From contig CADCVR010000053.1 in NCBI GenBank assembly GCA_902806205.1, forward strand, positions 1 through 64,000: a stretch of DNA of 64,000 bases. Direction: 5' to 3'. The position numbers and the translations under genes were made by a program. The notes beneath the pieces were generated by a model. That model was not told the origin of the DNA. It did not search any database and worked only from the letters and a program-made list of their open reading frames with translations. Source of the stretch: an uncultured Solirubrobacteraceae bacterium. GTDB taxonomy: Bacteria; Actinomycetota; Thermoleophilia; Solirubrobacterales; Solirubrobacteraceae. Below, one piece after another: positions 33,938 to 43,353 of the stretch. The first letter of the stretch is position 1, and the number at the start of each line of letters is the position of its first letter.

Positions 33938-36175
33938 CTACTGCACGTCGTAGCGGTCCAGCATCATGACCTTGTCCCAGGCGTCAACGAAGTCGTGGAC
34001 GAACTTCTCCTTCGCGTCGTCGGCCGAGTACACCTCGACGATGCCGCGCAGGATCGAGTTCGAGCCGAAGACCAGGTCGGCCGCGGTCGCGGTGCGGACC
34101 ACCTGCCCGGAGGCGTCGAGGCCCTCGTACAGGCCGTCGTCGTCCGTGGAAGTGCGCCACGAGATGCCGAGGTCGAGCACGTTCTTGAAGAAGTCCTGTG
34201 ACAGGACCCCAACGTCCTCGGTGAACACGCCGTGCCGCACCCCGCTGGTGTTCGCGCCGAGCACGCGCAGACCCCCGATGAGGACGGTCATCTCCTTCGG
34301 GGTCATCTCGAGCATGTAGGCACGGTCGATCAGCAGCGTCTCCGGGGACAGCTTCGGTCCGGGCTTGACCCAGTTGCGGAAGCCGTCCGCGCGCGGCTCA
34401 AGCCACCGGAAGCTCTCGACGTCCGTCATCTCCTGCGAGGCGTCGGTACGGCCGGGCGTGAACGGAACCGTGATATGCACGCCGGCCTCCGCCGCGGCCT
34501 TCTCGACTGCCGCGCAGCCGCCGAGGACGATCGTGTCCGCGAGCGAGATCGGCTTCGCGAAGGCAGACCGGATCTCGTCGAGCCTCGCGATGACGTCGCC
34601 GGTGCCGGCGTTGACCGCCCAGGACGCCTGCGGCTCCAGACGCAGACGGGCGCCGTTGGCGCCACCGCGCTTGTCGGTGCTGCGGTACGACGCGGCCGCC
34701 GACCATGCCGTGTGCACGAGCTGCGGCACCGTGAGGCCGGACGCGAGGATCTGCTCCTTCAGCTCGGCGACCTCGGATTCGGCCACCAACTCGTGCTCGA
34801 CAGGCGGCACGGAGTCCTGCCAGACCTGCGGCTGCTGCGGGACCCACGGGCCGACGTAGCGCGCCACCGGGCCCATGTCGCGGTGCAGCAGCTTGTACCA
34901 AGCACTGCGGTAGGCGTCGGAGAACTCCTCGGGGTTGTCCCGGAACCGCTCGCCGATCTTGCGAAATTCCGGGTCCGCGCGAAGCGCCATGTCGGCCGTG
35001 GTCATCATCGGGCGGTGCATCACGCCCGGGCGGTGCGCGTCCGGCACCGTCTCGGAGGCGGGGTCCGTGGGCTGCCACTGCTTGGCGCCGGCCGGCGATT
35101 CGACCAGCTCCCACTCCCAGCCGAAGAGGGTGTCCCAGTAGCTGTTGTCCCACTGGGTGGGCGTCGGCGTCCAGGCCCCCTCGATGCCCGAGGTGATGGT
35201 GTACTCGGCGTTCCCCGTGCCCTCCGGGTTGATCCAGCCGAGGCCGTTGCCGTGCACGGGGCAGCCTTCGGGCTCTGGGCCGAGCTTGGTGGCATCGCCG
35301 GCGCCGTGGCTCTTGCCGAAGGTGTGGCCGCCGGCGACGAGGGCGACCGTCTCCTCGTCGTTCATCGACATGCGGCTGAAGGTCACGCGGATGTCGTGGC
35401 CCGATCCGACGGGGTCCGGCTGGCCCTTCGGACCCTCCGGGTTGACGTAGATCAGGCCCATAGTGACGTTCGCGAGATCCCCCTCTTCGAGGTCGAGCGG
35501 GTCGTCGCCGCGGTAGCGCTCGTCGCCCAGCCAGGTGTCCTCCGGTCCCCAGAAGATCTCCTCCGGCTGCCACACGTCCTCACGGCCGAAGGCAAAGCCG
35601 AGGGTCGGGAAGCCCATGTCGTCGTGCGCGACGTTGCCTGCCAGCACGATCAGGTCGGCCCAGGACAGCGAGCGACCGTACTTCTGCTTGACCGGCAGCA
35701 GCAGGCGGCGTGCCTTGTCCAGGTTGGCGTTGTCCGGCCAGCTGTTGAGCGGAGCGAATCGCTGCTCCCCCGAGCCCGCGCCGCCGCGGCCATCAGCGGT
35801 GCGGTAGGTGCCGGCGGCGTGCCAGGCCATGCGGATGAACAGCGGGCCGTAGTGGCCGAAGTCGGCCGGCCACCAATCCTGCGAGGTGCGCATGACGGAC
35901 ACGAGGTCGGCCTTGACCGCCTCGACGTCCAGAGCCTCGACGGCCGTCTTGTAGTCGAACTCCTCACCCAGCGGGTCGGAGCTCGCCGCCGGGCGGTTCA
36001 GGATGCCCAGATCGACCTGGTTCGGCCACCAGTCGCGGTTCGTGCGTGGCCGCTGATCGGTGTGCGCCGTTGGCGCGGCGATGACCGGGTTCTCGCTCTC
36101 GCTGTTGCTGGCGGTGGTGTCGGTGCCCTGCGGGCTGGCGCTGGCGTCCCGGGGCTTCGGGTCGTTCTGGGTCAT
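33938..36175 (-). CDS. katG: Catalase-peroxidase
   Basis: The 745-residue enzyme removes hydrogen peroxide as catalase and peroxidase. The distal haem pocket is in [10 protein letters not shown] near residue 108 (Arg, Trp, His), with the Tyr of YVNPEGP for the Met-Tyr-Trp crosslink. The proximal His is in [10 protein letters not shown] near residue 270. A second, non-haem-binding peroxidase-like half follows. It starts at ATG with AGAGAGG upstream, 11 bases after the fur gene stop, so it forms a furA-katG operon. The C-terminal residues [11 protein letters not shown] are typical. Confidence 0.96.
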   Translation of the reverse strand: MTQNDPKPRDASASPQGTDTTASNSESENPVIAAPTAHTDQRPRTNRDWWPNQVDLGILNRPAASSDPLGEEFDYKTAVEALDVEAVKADLVSVMRTSQDWWPADFGHYGPLFIRMAWHAAGTYRTADGRGGAGSGEQRFAPLNSWPDNANLDKARRLLLPVKQKYGRSLSWADLIVLAGNVAHDDMGFPTLGFAFGREDVWQPEEIFWGPEDTWLGDERYRGDDPLDLEEGDLANVTMGLIYVNPEGPKGQPDPVGSGHDIRVTFSRMSMNDEETVALVAGGHTFGKSHGAGDATKLGPEPEGCPVHGNGLGWINPEGTGNAEYTITSGIEGAWTPTPTQWDNSYWDTLFGWEWELVESPAGAKQWQPTDPASETVPDAHRPGVMHRPMMTTADMALRADPEFRKIGERFRDNPEEFSDAYRSAWYKLLHRDMGPVARYVGPWVPQQPQVWQDSVPPVEHELVAESEVAELKEQILASGLTVPQLVHTAWSAAASYRSTDKRGGANGARLRLEPQASWAVNAGTGDVIARLDEIRSAFAKPISLADTIVLGGCAAVEKAAAEAGVHITVPFTPGRTDASQEMTDVESFRWLEPRADGFRNWVKPGPKLSPETLLIDRAYMLEMTPKEMTVLIGGLRVLGANTSGVRHGVFTEDVGVLSQDFFKNVLDLGISWRTSTDDDGLYEGLDASGQVVRTATAADLVFGSNSILRGIVEVYSADDAKEKFVHDFVDAWDKVMMLDRYDVQ

Positions 36176-36186
36176 GTCGTGCCTCT

Positions 36187-36639
36187 CTACTGGCGTGCGT
36201 CGTGGTGGGGGATCTCGCTGCTGGTCGCGCAATTGGGGCACTGCCCCCAGTAGGTGACCTCGGCCTCGTCGACCGTGAAGCCCGCGTCGTCGGACGGCGT
36301 CAAGCACAGGGTGTGACCCACTGCGCAGTCGACGTCGGCGATCGAGCCGCAAGAGCGGCAGACCGCGTGGTGGTGATTGTCGCCTACCCGCGCCTCGTAG
36401 CGGGCGACGGACCCGGCCGGTTGGATTCGGCGAAGCAGCCCCGCTTCAGTGAGGGCGCGCAGCACGTCGTACACCGCTTGGTGCGAGACCGAACCCATGC
36501 TCTCCCGGACTGCGCCGATCAGCGTCTCGGTGTCGGCGTGCGGCCGGTCGTGCGCGGCAAGCAAGACCGCGACCCGGGGGCGGGTCACCCGCAACGAGGC
36601 GGAACGCAGCGCTTCCTCGGCATCGGTGCGGGTGGTCAC
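36187..36639 (-). CDS. furA: Fur-family regulator (FurA/PerR-like) of katG
   Basis: The 150-residue protein has a winged-helix DNA-binding half ([33 protein letters not shown]) and a metal-binding half with [10 protein letters not shown] and a second CPNC near residue 137 (structural zinc). It starts at GTG. It lies directly upstream of katG, the arrangement of mycobacterial and streptomycete FurA, which represses the operon until peroxide oxidises it. A 7-1-7 palindrome 22 bases upstream of the GTG is a likely operator. Confidence 0.9.
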   Translation of the reverse strand: MTTRTDAEEALRSASLRVTRPRVAVLLAAHDRPHADTETLIGAVRESMGSVSHQAVYDVLRALTEAGLLRRIQPAGSVARYEARVGDNHHHAVCRSCGSIADVDCAVGHTLCLTPSDDAGFTVDEAEVTYWGQCPNCATSSEIPHHDARQ

Positions 36640-36661
36640 GGCTTGGAGACTGCCCTACTCC

Positions 36662-36676
36662 CTTGAATGATTCAAG
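36662..36676. promoter_or_regulatory. Fur-type operator (7-1-7 palindrome) for furA-katG
   Basis: CTTGAAT-G-ATTCAAG is a perfect 15-bp inverted repeat, unusually AT-rich for this region. It lies 22 bases upstream of the furA GTG, with a possible -10 (TAGGGC) between, so a bound repressor would block the promoter. Confidence 0.7.
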
Positions 36677-36811
36677 TCGCGACCACCATGCCGCGGCAGC
36701 GGAACCTCCAGACGACCGACATGTCCTGGTAGGGCCCCAGGAGCGTCGCCGAGCGCGATAAGAGGCCGACCATGCTGCCCCACTCCATGCAAGCGCCGTC
36801 TCGGCTTGCCA

Positions 36812-36839
36812 GCGAATGGGTGCTTAGGACGAAAAGCGC
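36812..36839 (+). repeat. 28-nt hairpin repeat, copy 2
   Basis: The stem GTGCTT/AAGCGC (one G-U) closes the loop AGGACGAA (36820-36839). The C-to-T change in the stem keeps pairing as RNA. Confidence 0.6.
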
Positions 36840-36939
36840 GCCCGGGGCGGTCACTAGCGGAGGGCGGCGTTGGCGGGGAGGACGGGTGGTGGGCGGGCGC
36901 TCGGCTTGTGGTGCGGGGGCTTTCGGCCGATGATGTCGT

Positions 36940-39066
36940 GTGCGCCGTGCGGGCATCATCGTGCTGTTGTGCCTGGCCGGCGTGGGCGGGGGCGCGGACG
37001 CGCGCGCGGGCACCGTGCCGCTCGACGTCACCTCAAGGGGCGACCACCACATCGTGTATCCGCCCTACGCCTCGCCGGACCGCTCGAACCCGAGCGCGCT
37101 GGCTGCGGGTGTGGGCGACGTCGACGGCGACGGCCTCGAGGACGTCGCGATGGTCCTCGACAGCTTCGAGCCGAGCTACCCCAACGGCGCGTACGTCTCT
37201 TTCGGCTCGGCGGTCCCGGGCACCGTCACGCAGGCCGGGGCGCCGGGATGGCGTGGCTTTCGAATAGTCGGGGAGCACCTGCACCCTGGCCTGGCGGGGC
37301 TCGGCGACGTCAACGGCGACGGCCGCGGAGAGATCGCCGTCACGGACTACGACGGGGTAGCGGTGGTTTTCGGCCGCGCGGACGGCCAGACCGTCGACGT
37401 GCGCTCCGCAGGCGACTGGGGCTTTCGGATTCGCAACGCCGGCGCGTCGAGCTGGTCAGGTTTCGGGACGACCTCCGGCGGTCTGGCTTCGGTCAACACG
37501 GTGCTCGCCGACGCAGGCGATCAGAATGGAGACGGCCGCCCGGACCTTGCGATGGTGGCCCGGGGCGACGTGGTTGTCGTCTACACGCCGCCGCTCGCCG
37601 CCGGGACGGAGCTCGACGCAGCAGCCCTCGGGACTCAGGGCTTCAGGCTCGTCCTTCCGGGGCGGCGCGATCAGGCCAGCCCTTCCGTCAGCCGGGCGGG
37701 CGACCTGAACGGCGATGGCCGCCAGGACCTGACGTTGACTTGGGATGAGCGCGACCCCCGAACGGGCCGCGCGGCCGGTGTGGTTTCCCCCGGCCCCGGG
37801 GCCACGGTCGAGGTCGGGCGGGTCGCCGAGAACGCCGCGGGTTGGGAGCTCGACGCCCCGGGCGCTTACCTCGAGAACGGCTTGGCTGTTGGTGATCAGA
37901 ACGCCGACGGCCGGCGCGACGTGCTGCTCGTCGCCGTCGGCGAGGCGAACCGCGAGGGCCTGCTGGCCTACGCCCCGCCGCTGGGGGCCGAGCGGACGGT
38001 GCGGCCGTTTCGCTCCGGTGAGGGCGAGCGCATCGAGGTCTACAACGGCAATGTCGTCGACGTCGGCGATCAGGACGGCGACGGACGCAGCGACCTCGCG
38101 TTCGGCAACTACGTGCGCGGCAGCGCGACGGGCGCCATCACGTCCGCCGCGGCGCCGACGTTCGCGGACGCCTTCGGCAGCGTGCGCCAGCTCTTTCTGT
38201 CCGGCAACTCCATCGTGGTCTCCTCCGTGGCCGACGTCAACGCCGACGGCAAGCGGGAGCTCGTCACGGTCGAGAGTGCGCCCACGAGCTTCGACGCCCC
38301 GTACGCGGCCAACTGGAAGCTCGACGTGTTCGCCAGCGCCCCTGTGCCGCTCCCGCTCGACATCCCGGTGCCGACCGTCCTGTCCGACGCCGTCGACTTC
38401 GCGGCGACGTTCGCGGCAGGCACCGCGCAGGCGGCGGCAGGCCGGCTGCTCGTCGAGATCGATCGGCCCGGGCAAGGGCGCGTCACCTTCAGCGCCCCGC
38501 AGGTCGCCCGTCAGGAGGGTGGCCGGGTGCGAGCGGGACTGCGCGTCGCCCAGCAGGCCGCGGGCCTTGTGCCGGGGCAGCGCTACGGCTACAAGGTGCT
38601 GCTCGAGAATGGATGGGGCCTCGTCGGTGCGAGCCCGCCCGGGAGCTTTACCTTCGGCGCCGGGACGGCGCCCGCCCCGGGCACCGCAACGCCGCCCCCC
38701 GCGGGCCGCCGCGTCCTCGCTCCTACCGGGACGGGAACGCTCACGAGCGCCCTCCGGGTCTTCGTCGGCACGCGTCGCGGCGACCGCCTGATCGGCACCG
38801 CCGGGAGAGACCGTCTTCGCGGCTTCGGCGGCGCCGACCGCCTTCGCGGCCTGGCGGGTGACGACCACCTCGAGGGCGGAGCCGGGAACGACCGACTCGA
38901 CGGCGGCCCCGGCCGCGACCGACTCTCGGGCGGCCCGGGCGCCGATCTGCTGCGCGCCCGGGACGCCACACCTGACGTCGTCGCGTGCGGGACCGGACGC
39001 AAGGACGTCGCGCTGGTCGACCGTCGCGACCGGGTCTCGGGCTGCGAGACCGTCAAACGACGCTAA
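36940..39066 (+). CDS. Secreted FG-GAP/RTX-repeat protein
   Basis: The 708-residue protein begins with a signal peptide (AGIIVLLCLAGVGGGADA). Residues about 50-430 hold FG-GAP/VCBS-type calcium-binding repeats (GDVDGDGLEDVAMV, GDVNGDGRGEIAV, GDQNGDGRPDLAMV, GDLNGDGRQDLTL, GDQDGDGRSDLAF), as in beta-propeller integrin-like proteins. A fibronectin-like region follows, and the C-terminal 100 residues hold RTX-type GGxGxD repeats (GGAGNDRLDGGPGRDRLSGG). It is probably an exported calcium-stabilised surface protein. Start GTG. It is divergent from furA inside the mobile element. Confidence 0.85.
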   Translation: MRRAGIIVLLCLAGVGGGADARAGTVPLDVTSRGDHHIVYPPYASPDRSNPSALAAGVGDVDGDGLEDVAMVLDSFEPSYPNGAYVSFGSAVPGTVTQAGAPGWRGFRIVGEHLHPGLAGLGDVNGDGRGEIAVTDYDGVAVVFGRADGQTVDVRSAGDWGFRIRNAGASSWSGFGTTSGGLASVNTVLADAGDQNGDGRPDLAMVARGDVVVVYTPPLAAGTELDAAALGTQGFRLVLPGRRDQASPSVSRAGDLNGDGRQDLTLTWDERDPRTGRAAGVVSPGPGATVEVGRVAENAAGWELDAPGAYLENGLAVGDQNADGRRDVLLVAVGEANREGLLAYAPPLGAERTVRPFRSGEGERIEVYNGNVVDVGDQDGDGRSDLAFGNYVRGSATGAITSAAAPTFADAFGSVRQLFLSGNSIVVSSVADVNADGKRELVTVESAPTSFDAPYAANWKLDVFASAPVPLPLDIPVPTVLSDAVDFAATFAAGTAQAAAGRLLVEIDRPGQGRVTFSAPQVARQEGGRVRAGLRVAQQAAGLVPGQRYGYKVLLENGWGLVGASPPGSFTFGAGTAPAPGTATPPPAGRRVLAPTGTGTLTSALRVFVGTRRGDRLIGTAGRDRLRGFGGADRLRGLAGDDHLEGGAGNDRLDGGPGRDRLSGGPGADLLRARDATPDVVACGTGRKDVALVDRRDRVSGCETVKRR

Positions 39067-39123
39067 CCAGGCCCGCCAGGGTCGCCTGCTACAGCGCCGC
39101 GGCGCGTGGTAACAGCCGGTTCG

Positions 39124-39142
39124 ACGAATGAGCGCTTTGGAC
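39124..39142 (+). repeat. Partial third copy of the 28-nt repeat
   Basis: The segment matches the first part of the two hairpin repeats (CGAATGAGCGCTTTGGAC, one difference) but lacks the returning stem. It lies between the RTX gene and the IS110-like transposase. Confidence 0.45.
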
Positions 39143-39221
39143 TGCGATGAAGGCGGGCCGCCTTTGCGGGGAACGCTCTGTCTGTCACCAACTTCGCGGT
39201 CGCAGAGGAGGCCCGAGAGCA

Positions 39222-40270
39222 ATGTTGCACGTTGGGTTGGATCTCAGTCGCAAGCGGATCGACGTCTGCTTGATTGGCTCTGAGGGGGAGGTGGTCGGCG
39301 AGTTCGCGGTGCCCGCCGACGCCGACGGCCTGCGCGGCCTGGTCTGCCGCGTCGGCCCTGTTCGGGTGCGGGCGGTGATCGAGTCGATGAGCGGCGCGCG
39401 CTTCGTGCACGACGCGCTCGAGCAGCTCGGCCGGGAGGTGCTCATCGCGGACGCGCAGAAGGTCAAAGGCCTCGCCCCGCTCGCCTGCAAAACCGACCGC
39501 ATCGACGCCCGAGTGCTGGCGGTCCTGTCCCTCCGGGACTTGATCCCGGCGATCTGGCTGCCCGACCCGCGCGTGCGCGCGGAGCGCGAGCAGGCGCGCT
39601 TCCGGATGCACCTCGTCAAGCACCGCTCGATGCTCAAGCAGCGCATCCACTCGGTGCTGATCAACTGGGGCAAGCCCTGCCCGGTCAGCGACTTGTTCGG
39701 CGTCGAGGGCCGCCGGCTGCTCGACGAGCTGCAGGTCCCGGACTGTGGCGCGGCTCGATCGACGCCAGCTTGATCTTGATCGACGACCTCGACGAGCAGA
39801 TCGCCAAGATCAGCGCCGAGCTCAAGCTCAGCGGTGTTGAACACCGCTACACGCCATTACTGATGACGGCGCCGGGAATCGGCTGGGTGCTCGGGCACAC
39901 GATCGGCGCAGAGATCGGCGAGATCGAACGCTTCGCCAGCCCGAAGAAGCTCGTTGGCTACACCGGCCTCTGTTCGCGGGTCTACCAGTCCGGTGAGAAG
40001 GACCGCCGCGGCGCGCTGACCAAGGCGGGCCCGAAGTACCTGCGCTGGGCGATGCTCGAAGCCACGATGCACGCCTGCCGCCATCCGGTCTACCGCGACC
40101 GCTACCAGGCCACCAAGAAGCGCCTCGGCCGCCAGCGCGGCGCGAAAGTCGCGCAAGTCGACTGCGCCCGCCGCCTGACCGAAGCGATTTGGCACATGCT
40201 TATGCTCGAGCAGCCCTTCAACCCCAAGACCCCCGCTGCGGGAGGCGCCGCTTTTCGTCTGGCCGCCTGA
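39222..40270 (+). mobile_element. IS110-family element (coding part; ends not defined)
   Basis: The transposase region identifies an IS110-type element. These elements lack clear terminal inverted repeats, so the boundaries cannot be placed from one copy. The flanking non-coding stretches 39143-39221 and 40271-40440 are the likely ends and could encode the guide (bridge) RNA known from this family. Confidence 0.55.
39222..40270 (+). pseudogene. IS110-family transposase, frameshifted
   Basis: Frame one, from ATG 39222, carries the DEDD RuvC-like domain: HVGLDLSRKRIDVCLI (Asp), VIESMSGARFVHD (Glu) and ACKTDRIDARVLA (Asp, Asp). Frame two, from about 39755, carries the Transposase_20 half: TAPGIGWVLGHTIGAEIG, KKLVGYTGLCSRVYQSG with the conserved Ser, and RRGALTKAGPKYLRW. 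The two join as DELQVPD to WRGSIDASL if one base is restored near 39740. No slippery heptamer is seen, so the gene is probably inactive. Confidence 0.8.
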
Positions 40271-40581
40271 CGGCCCTTTTGGAATTGCGCCCCCGCAGCC
40301 GGCCTCCCATCTCGCCTGGTCCTCCCACCGAGGAGGCGATAGAGACATGAGCGCCGCTCCCCACAACCCGCCCCACCACGACACGGGCGGCCCGAGACGA
40401 TGCCCTTGACAGCACCAACACCTTCATAGAGACGACACGCAGCAGCCCATGCCGCGCCGACGAGAGCGCTCGTTTGCGCGAGAAGCAGCGCTCTTACCGC
40501 GACGAGTGAGAGCGCCGGTTCTGCCTTGCAAGGAGCAGCGAGCCGGTAGAAGCGCCTCGACGTCGTACGGCCGGTCGTCGT
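40271..40581. other. Non-coding stretch between IS110 transposase and response regulator
   Basis: About 310 bases with no gene. It should contain the IS110 right end. A stem GAGCGCT/AGCGCTC near 40465-40494 encloses a GC-rich loop, either a terminator for the leftward response-regulator gene or part of the IS end. Confidence 0.4.
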
Positions 40582-41229
40582 TCAGGTGTGGTGGGCTGCG
40601 CCAAGATAGGCGAGGACGGCGAGCACGCGGCGATGGCCGTCCTCGCTGTCGGTTATGTCGAGCTTGGTGAGGATGTGGCGTATGTGGGCTTCGACGGTGC
40701 GTTCGCTGACCACGAGCCGGTTGGCGATGGCGGCGTTGGTGAGCCCTTGGGCCATGAGCTCCAGCACCCCGCGTTCGCGCTCGGAGAGCCGCCCGACGGG
40801 ACCATGGTCCACCGGGGCGACAAGGTTGCCGACGACCATCGGGTCGAGGGCCGAGCCGCCGGCGGCGACCCGTTCGGCGGTGGCGAGGAACTCGCCGACT
40901 TCAAGGACGCGGTCTTTGAGGAGGTAACCGAACCCGCCGAGGGCCACGAGGTTCACGGCGTGGGCGGTTTCGATGTGCTGGGACAGGACGAGCACGCCCA
41001 CGCCGGGGTGCTGCTCTTTGATCGTGCGGGCGGCGCGGGCGCCTTCGTCGGTGAAGGTGGGCGGCATGCGGATGTCGACGACGGTGAGATCGGGCTGTTC
41101 CCGTGCGACGGTGGCGAGCAGCTCCTGGGCGTCGCGGAGCGTGGAGACCACCTGATGGCCGCCGTCTTGGAAGAGGCGGGTGAGGCCTTCGCGCAACAGC
41201 GCCTGGTCTTCGGCGATCACGACGCGCAC
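40582..41229 (-). CDS. NarL/LuxR-family response regulator
   Basis: The 215-residue protein has a receiver domain (VVIAEDQALLREGL, phospho-acceptor Asp in TVVDIRMPP, Lys in YLLKDRV) and a LuxR-type HTH (LSERERGVLELMAQGLTNAAIA, VSERTVEAHIRHILTKL). GTG start. It overlaps the end of the histidine kinase gene upstream by 13 bases, so the two are co-expressed. The divergent membrane-protein operon from 43354 is the obvious target. Confidence 0.92.
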   Translation of the reverse strand: MRVVIAEDQALLREGLTRLFQDGGHQVVSTLRDAQELLATVAREQPDLTVVDIRMPPTFTDEGARAARTIKEQHPGVGVLVLSQHIETAHAVNLVALGGFGYLLKDRVLEVGEFLATAERVAAGGSALDPMVVGNLVAPVDHGPVGRLSERERGVLELMAQGLTNAAIANRLVVSERTVEAHIRHILTKLDITDSEDGHRRVLAVLAYLGAAHHT

Positions 41230-43190
41230 GGGAACACCGCCAGGAGGGTGGTGCCGTGGCCGGCGGCGCTGTCGATACGGAGGGTGCCGCCGCGGGCGGC
41301 GACGCGGTCGGACAGGCCGGTGAGTCCCGACCTGTTGGTGGGGAGGGCGCCGCCGACGCCGTCGTCGACCACGGAGACGACGAGCCTGCCGTCCTCATGG
41401 AACGCGCGGAGCACGACCTTGGTGGCGCGGGCGTGCTTGATGGCGTTGGTGAGCCCTTCGCAAGCGGTGAAGTAGGCGGCGGTCTCGACGTCGGCCGGGA
41501 AGCGGTCGCTGTTGACGTCGACCTCGACTGGCAAGGGTGCCCGCCGGGCCAGGTCCCGCAGGGCGGGTCCGACGCCGCCTTCGAGCTGGGCTGGCCGCAG
41601 TCCGCCGGCCAGGCCCCGCAGCTCGTCGATGGCTACGGTGATCTCGGCGACCGCATCGTCCAGGGTGCGGTTGACCTCGGTCTCGACCGCCGAGCCAAGG
41701 GCGTGTTGGGCATGGCGGAGAGCAAGGCCGATCGACACGAGGCGTTGTTGGGCGCCGTCGTGCAGGTCGCGCTCGAGTCGCCGTCGCTCCTCGTCGGCGG
41801 CGACGACGATCCGGGCCCGTGAGGCTTCGACCGCCTCGAGTTGATGCCGGAGCCCGACCCGCAGTCGGGCGATCTCGATGGCGAGCGCGCCAGCGTCGAG
41901 CACCTTCGCGACCAGCGCGCCGTTCTGCGAGTGCTCTGCAGGGATCAGGAGGGTGCCGAGGGTGGTGCCGGCGTGTCGGATCGGCCAGCGCCGCCGCCCG
42001 TCGCCGGGGTCGTCGGCCACTGGCGTGCCCGACAGGTCGACCGCGAGCCCGCTGTCGGGGAGGAACAGGCGAACCTCGAGGTCGTCGACGGCGAGCGCGG
42101 CGCGCAGAGCCCGCTCCACCTCCTCGGGTGCGGCGCGGCCGGCCCGTAGATCGTCAAGAAAGACGGTCATCTGCTGCAGGGCGGCGAAGCGGGCCCGGTT
42201 GAATCGGCGGTCGACTACGTCTTGAACACGGCGCCGGAGCGGGCCGAACGCGGCCGCGACCGCGAGGGTGGCCCCAGCGGTCGCCCACGCCGAGTCGCGC
42301 CCGGCGGCGGCGCCGATCACCACCACGCTCGCCGCGTAGGTCGCGGCGAGGAACACGGTGAGGACGCCGTAGGCCAGGGTGCGGCTGATGACGACATCGA
42401 TGTCGTAGAGCCGGTAGCGGAGGATGGCGATGCAGGTCGCGATCGGCACCGCGGTCGCGGCGACGGCCACCAGGGGCCGCACGACCGGCGTCACGTTCCA
42501 CAGGATCGGCGAGGGCGCCAGGATGATGACCGTCCAGACTGCGGCGAACGCGAACAGCTTGAGCTGTTGCCGCTCGAGCCCGGTCGAGCGTCGCAAGCGC
42601 TGCGTGAGCGGCACGACCGAGGCGGCGAAGGAGCCGAGGAACAGCGTTGTCCCGATCACCCGCAGGGCGGCGGTCACCGGGTTGTCGACGGCGTACGGGT
42701 TGGTGTTCGCCACGAAGTCGGGTCCGAGGTCGGCGCTCACCGCCCACCCCGGCGTGGCCAACAGGATCCCCAGCACTTGGACCCAGACCAGGATGCGCCA
42801 GGCGGGCCGCAGCAGGCGGCCGTCGGGGAACAGCAGGAACGTCAACACGATGGCGAGCCCGCTCGGCATCCAGCTCGTCAGGGCGATGACTTCGCCGACG
42901 GTGCCGCCCGACCACCCTGACTCGGCGGCGCGCAGTCCCCACCCCTGGGCCACATCGGCCGCCAGCGCGTTCCACAGCGCAGCCACGCAGAACAACCACC
43001 CAATCGGGTTGGCGGGATGGCGAGAGGCGATTAGCGCGCCCGCCCCCGCCGACGTCAACGCGTACACGGCATAGACCGCGGTGTCGTAGCTCGGCTTCAA
43101 ACCCCACGTCAGGGCGACCGCCGCGACCTCCGAGGCGAGCGTCGCCGCGAACAACCCGGCCGGCACTCGACGTAGCTGCAGATGCCTCAC
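41217..43190 (-). CDS. Membrane sensor histidine kinase (HisKA_3 type)
   Basis: The protein is 657 residues from the GTG at 43190. About ten hydrophobic segments fill residues 1-320, followed by a GAF-like region. The dimerisation/phospho-acceptor motif DEERRRLERDLHDGAQQRLVS carries the His near residue 455, and the C-terminal ATPase has VVDDGVGG and GLTGLSDRVAARGG. The multi-helix N-terminus suggests sensing of a membrane-soluble compound or membrane state. It pairs with the overlapping NarL-type regulator. Confidence 0.9.
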   Translation of the reverse strand: MRHLQLRRVPAGLFAATLASEVAAVALTWGLKPSYDTAVYAVYALTSAGAGALIASRHPANPIGWLFCVAALWNALAADVAQGWGLRAAESGWSGGTVGEVIALTSWMPSGLAIVLTFLLFPDGRLLRPAWRILVWVQVLGILLATPGWAVSADLGPDFVANTNPYAVDNPVTAALRVIGTTLFLGSFAASVVPLTQRLRRSTGLERQQLKLFAFAAVWTVIILAPSPILWNVTPVVRPLVAVAATAVPIATCIAILRYRLYDIDVVISRTLAYGVLTVFLAATYAASVVVIGAAAGRDSAWATAGATLAVAAAFGPLRRRVQDVVDRRFNRARFAALQQMTVFLDDLRAGRAAPEEVERALRAALAVDDLEVRLFLPDSGLAVDLSGTPVADDPGDGRRRWPIRHAGTTLGTLLIPAEHSQNGALVAKVLDAGALAIEIARLRVGLRHQLEAVEASRARIVVAADEERRRLERDLHDGAQQRLVSIGLALRHAQHALGSAVETEVNRTLDDAVAEITVAIDELRGLAGGLRPAQLEGGVGPALRDLARRAPLPVEVDVNSDRFPADVETAAYFTACEGLTNAIKHARATKVVLRAFHEDGRLVVSVVDDGVGGALPTNRSGLTGLSDRVAARGGTLRIDSAAGHGTTLLAVFPCAS

Positions 43191-43353
43191 TGGTACCGAT
43201 TGTCCCGACGAACTACCGGTCCGGCAACCGTGCTGGCGCGCAACGACGATCAGTGCTGGCGCGTACCGCACATTCCGTCCCTGCCCTGATGACGCGCCCG
43301 CGGGCCCTCCGTACGGTCATCTCGACAGACAACCGACCACACAGGAGGACACC

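Larger units (their letters stand above)
36640..36939. other. Intergenic region: furA promoter and hairpin repeat
   Basis: About 300 bases lie between furA and the divergent RTX gene. They hold the Fur-type palindrome and copy 2 of the hairpin repeat. No gene is seen. Confidence 0.5.

Noticed and set aside
33598-33969. Plus-strand gene in the gap before katG
   Set aside because: No start context or family pattern, and it runs into the katG antisense.
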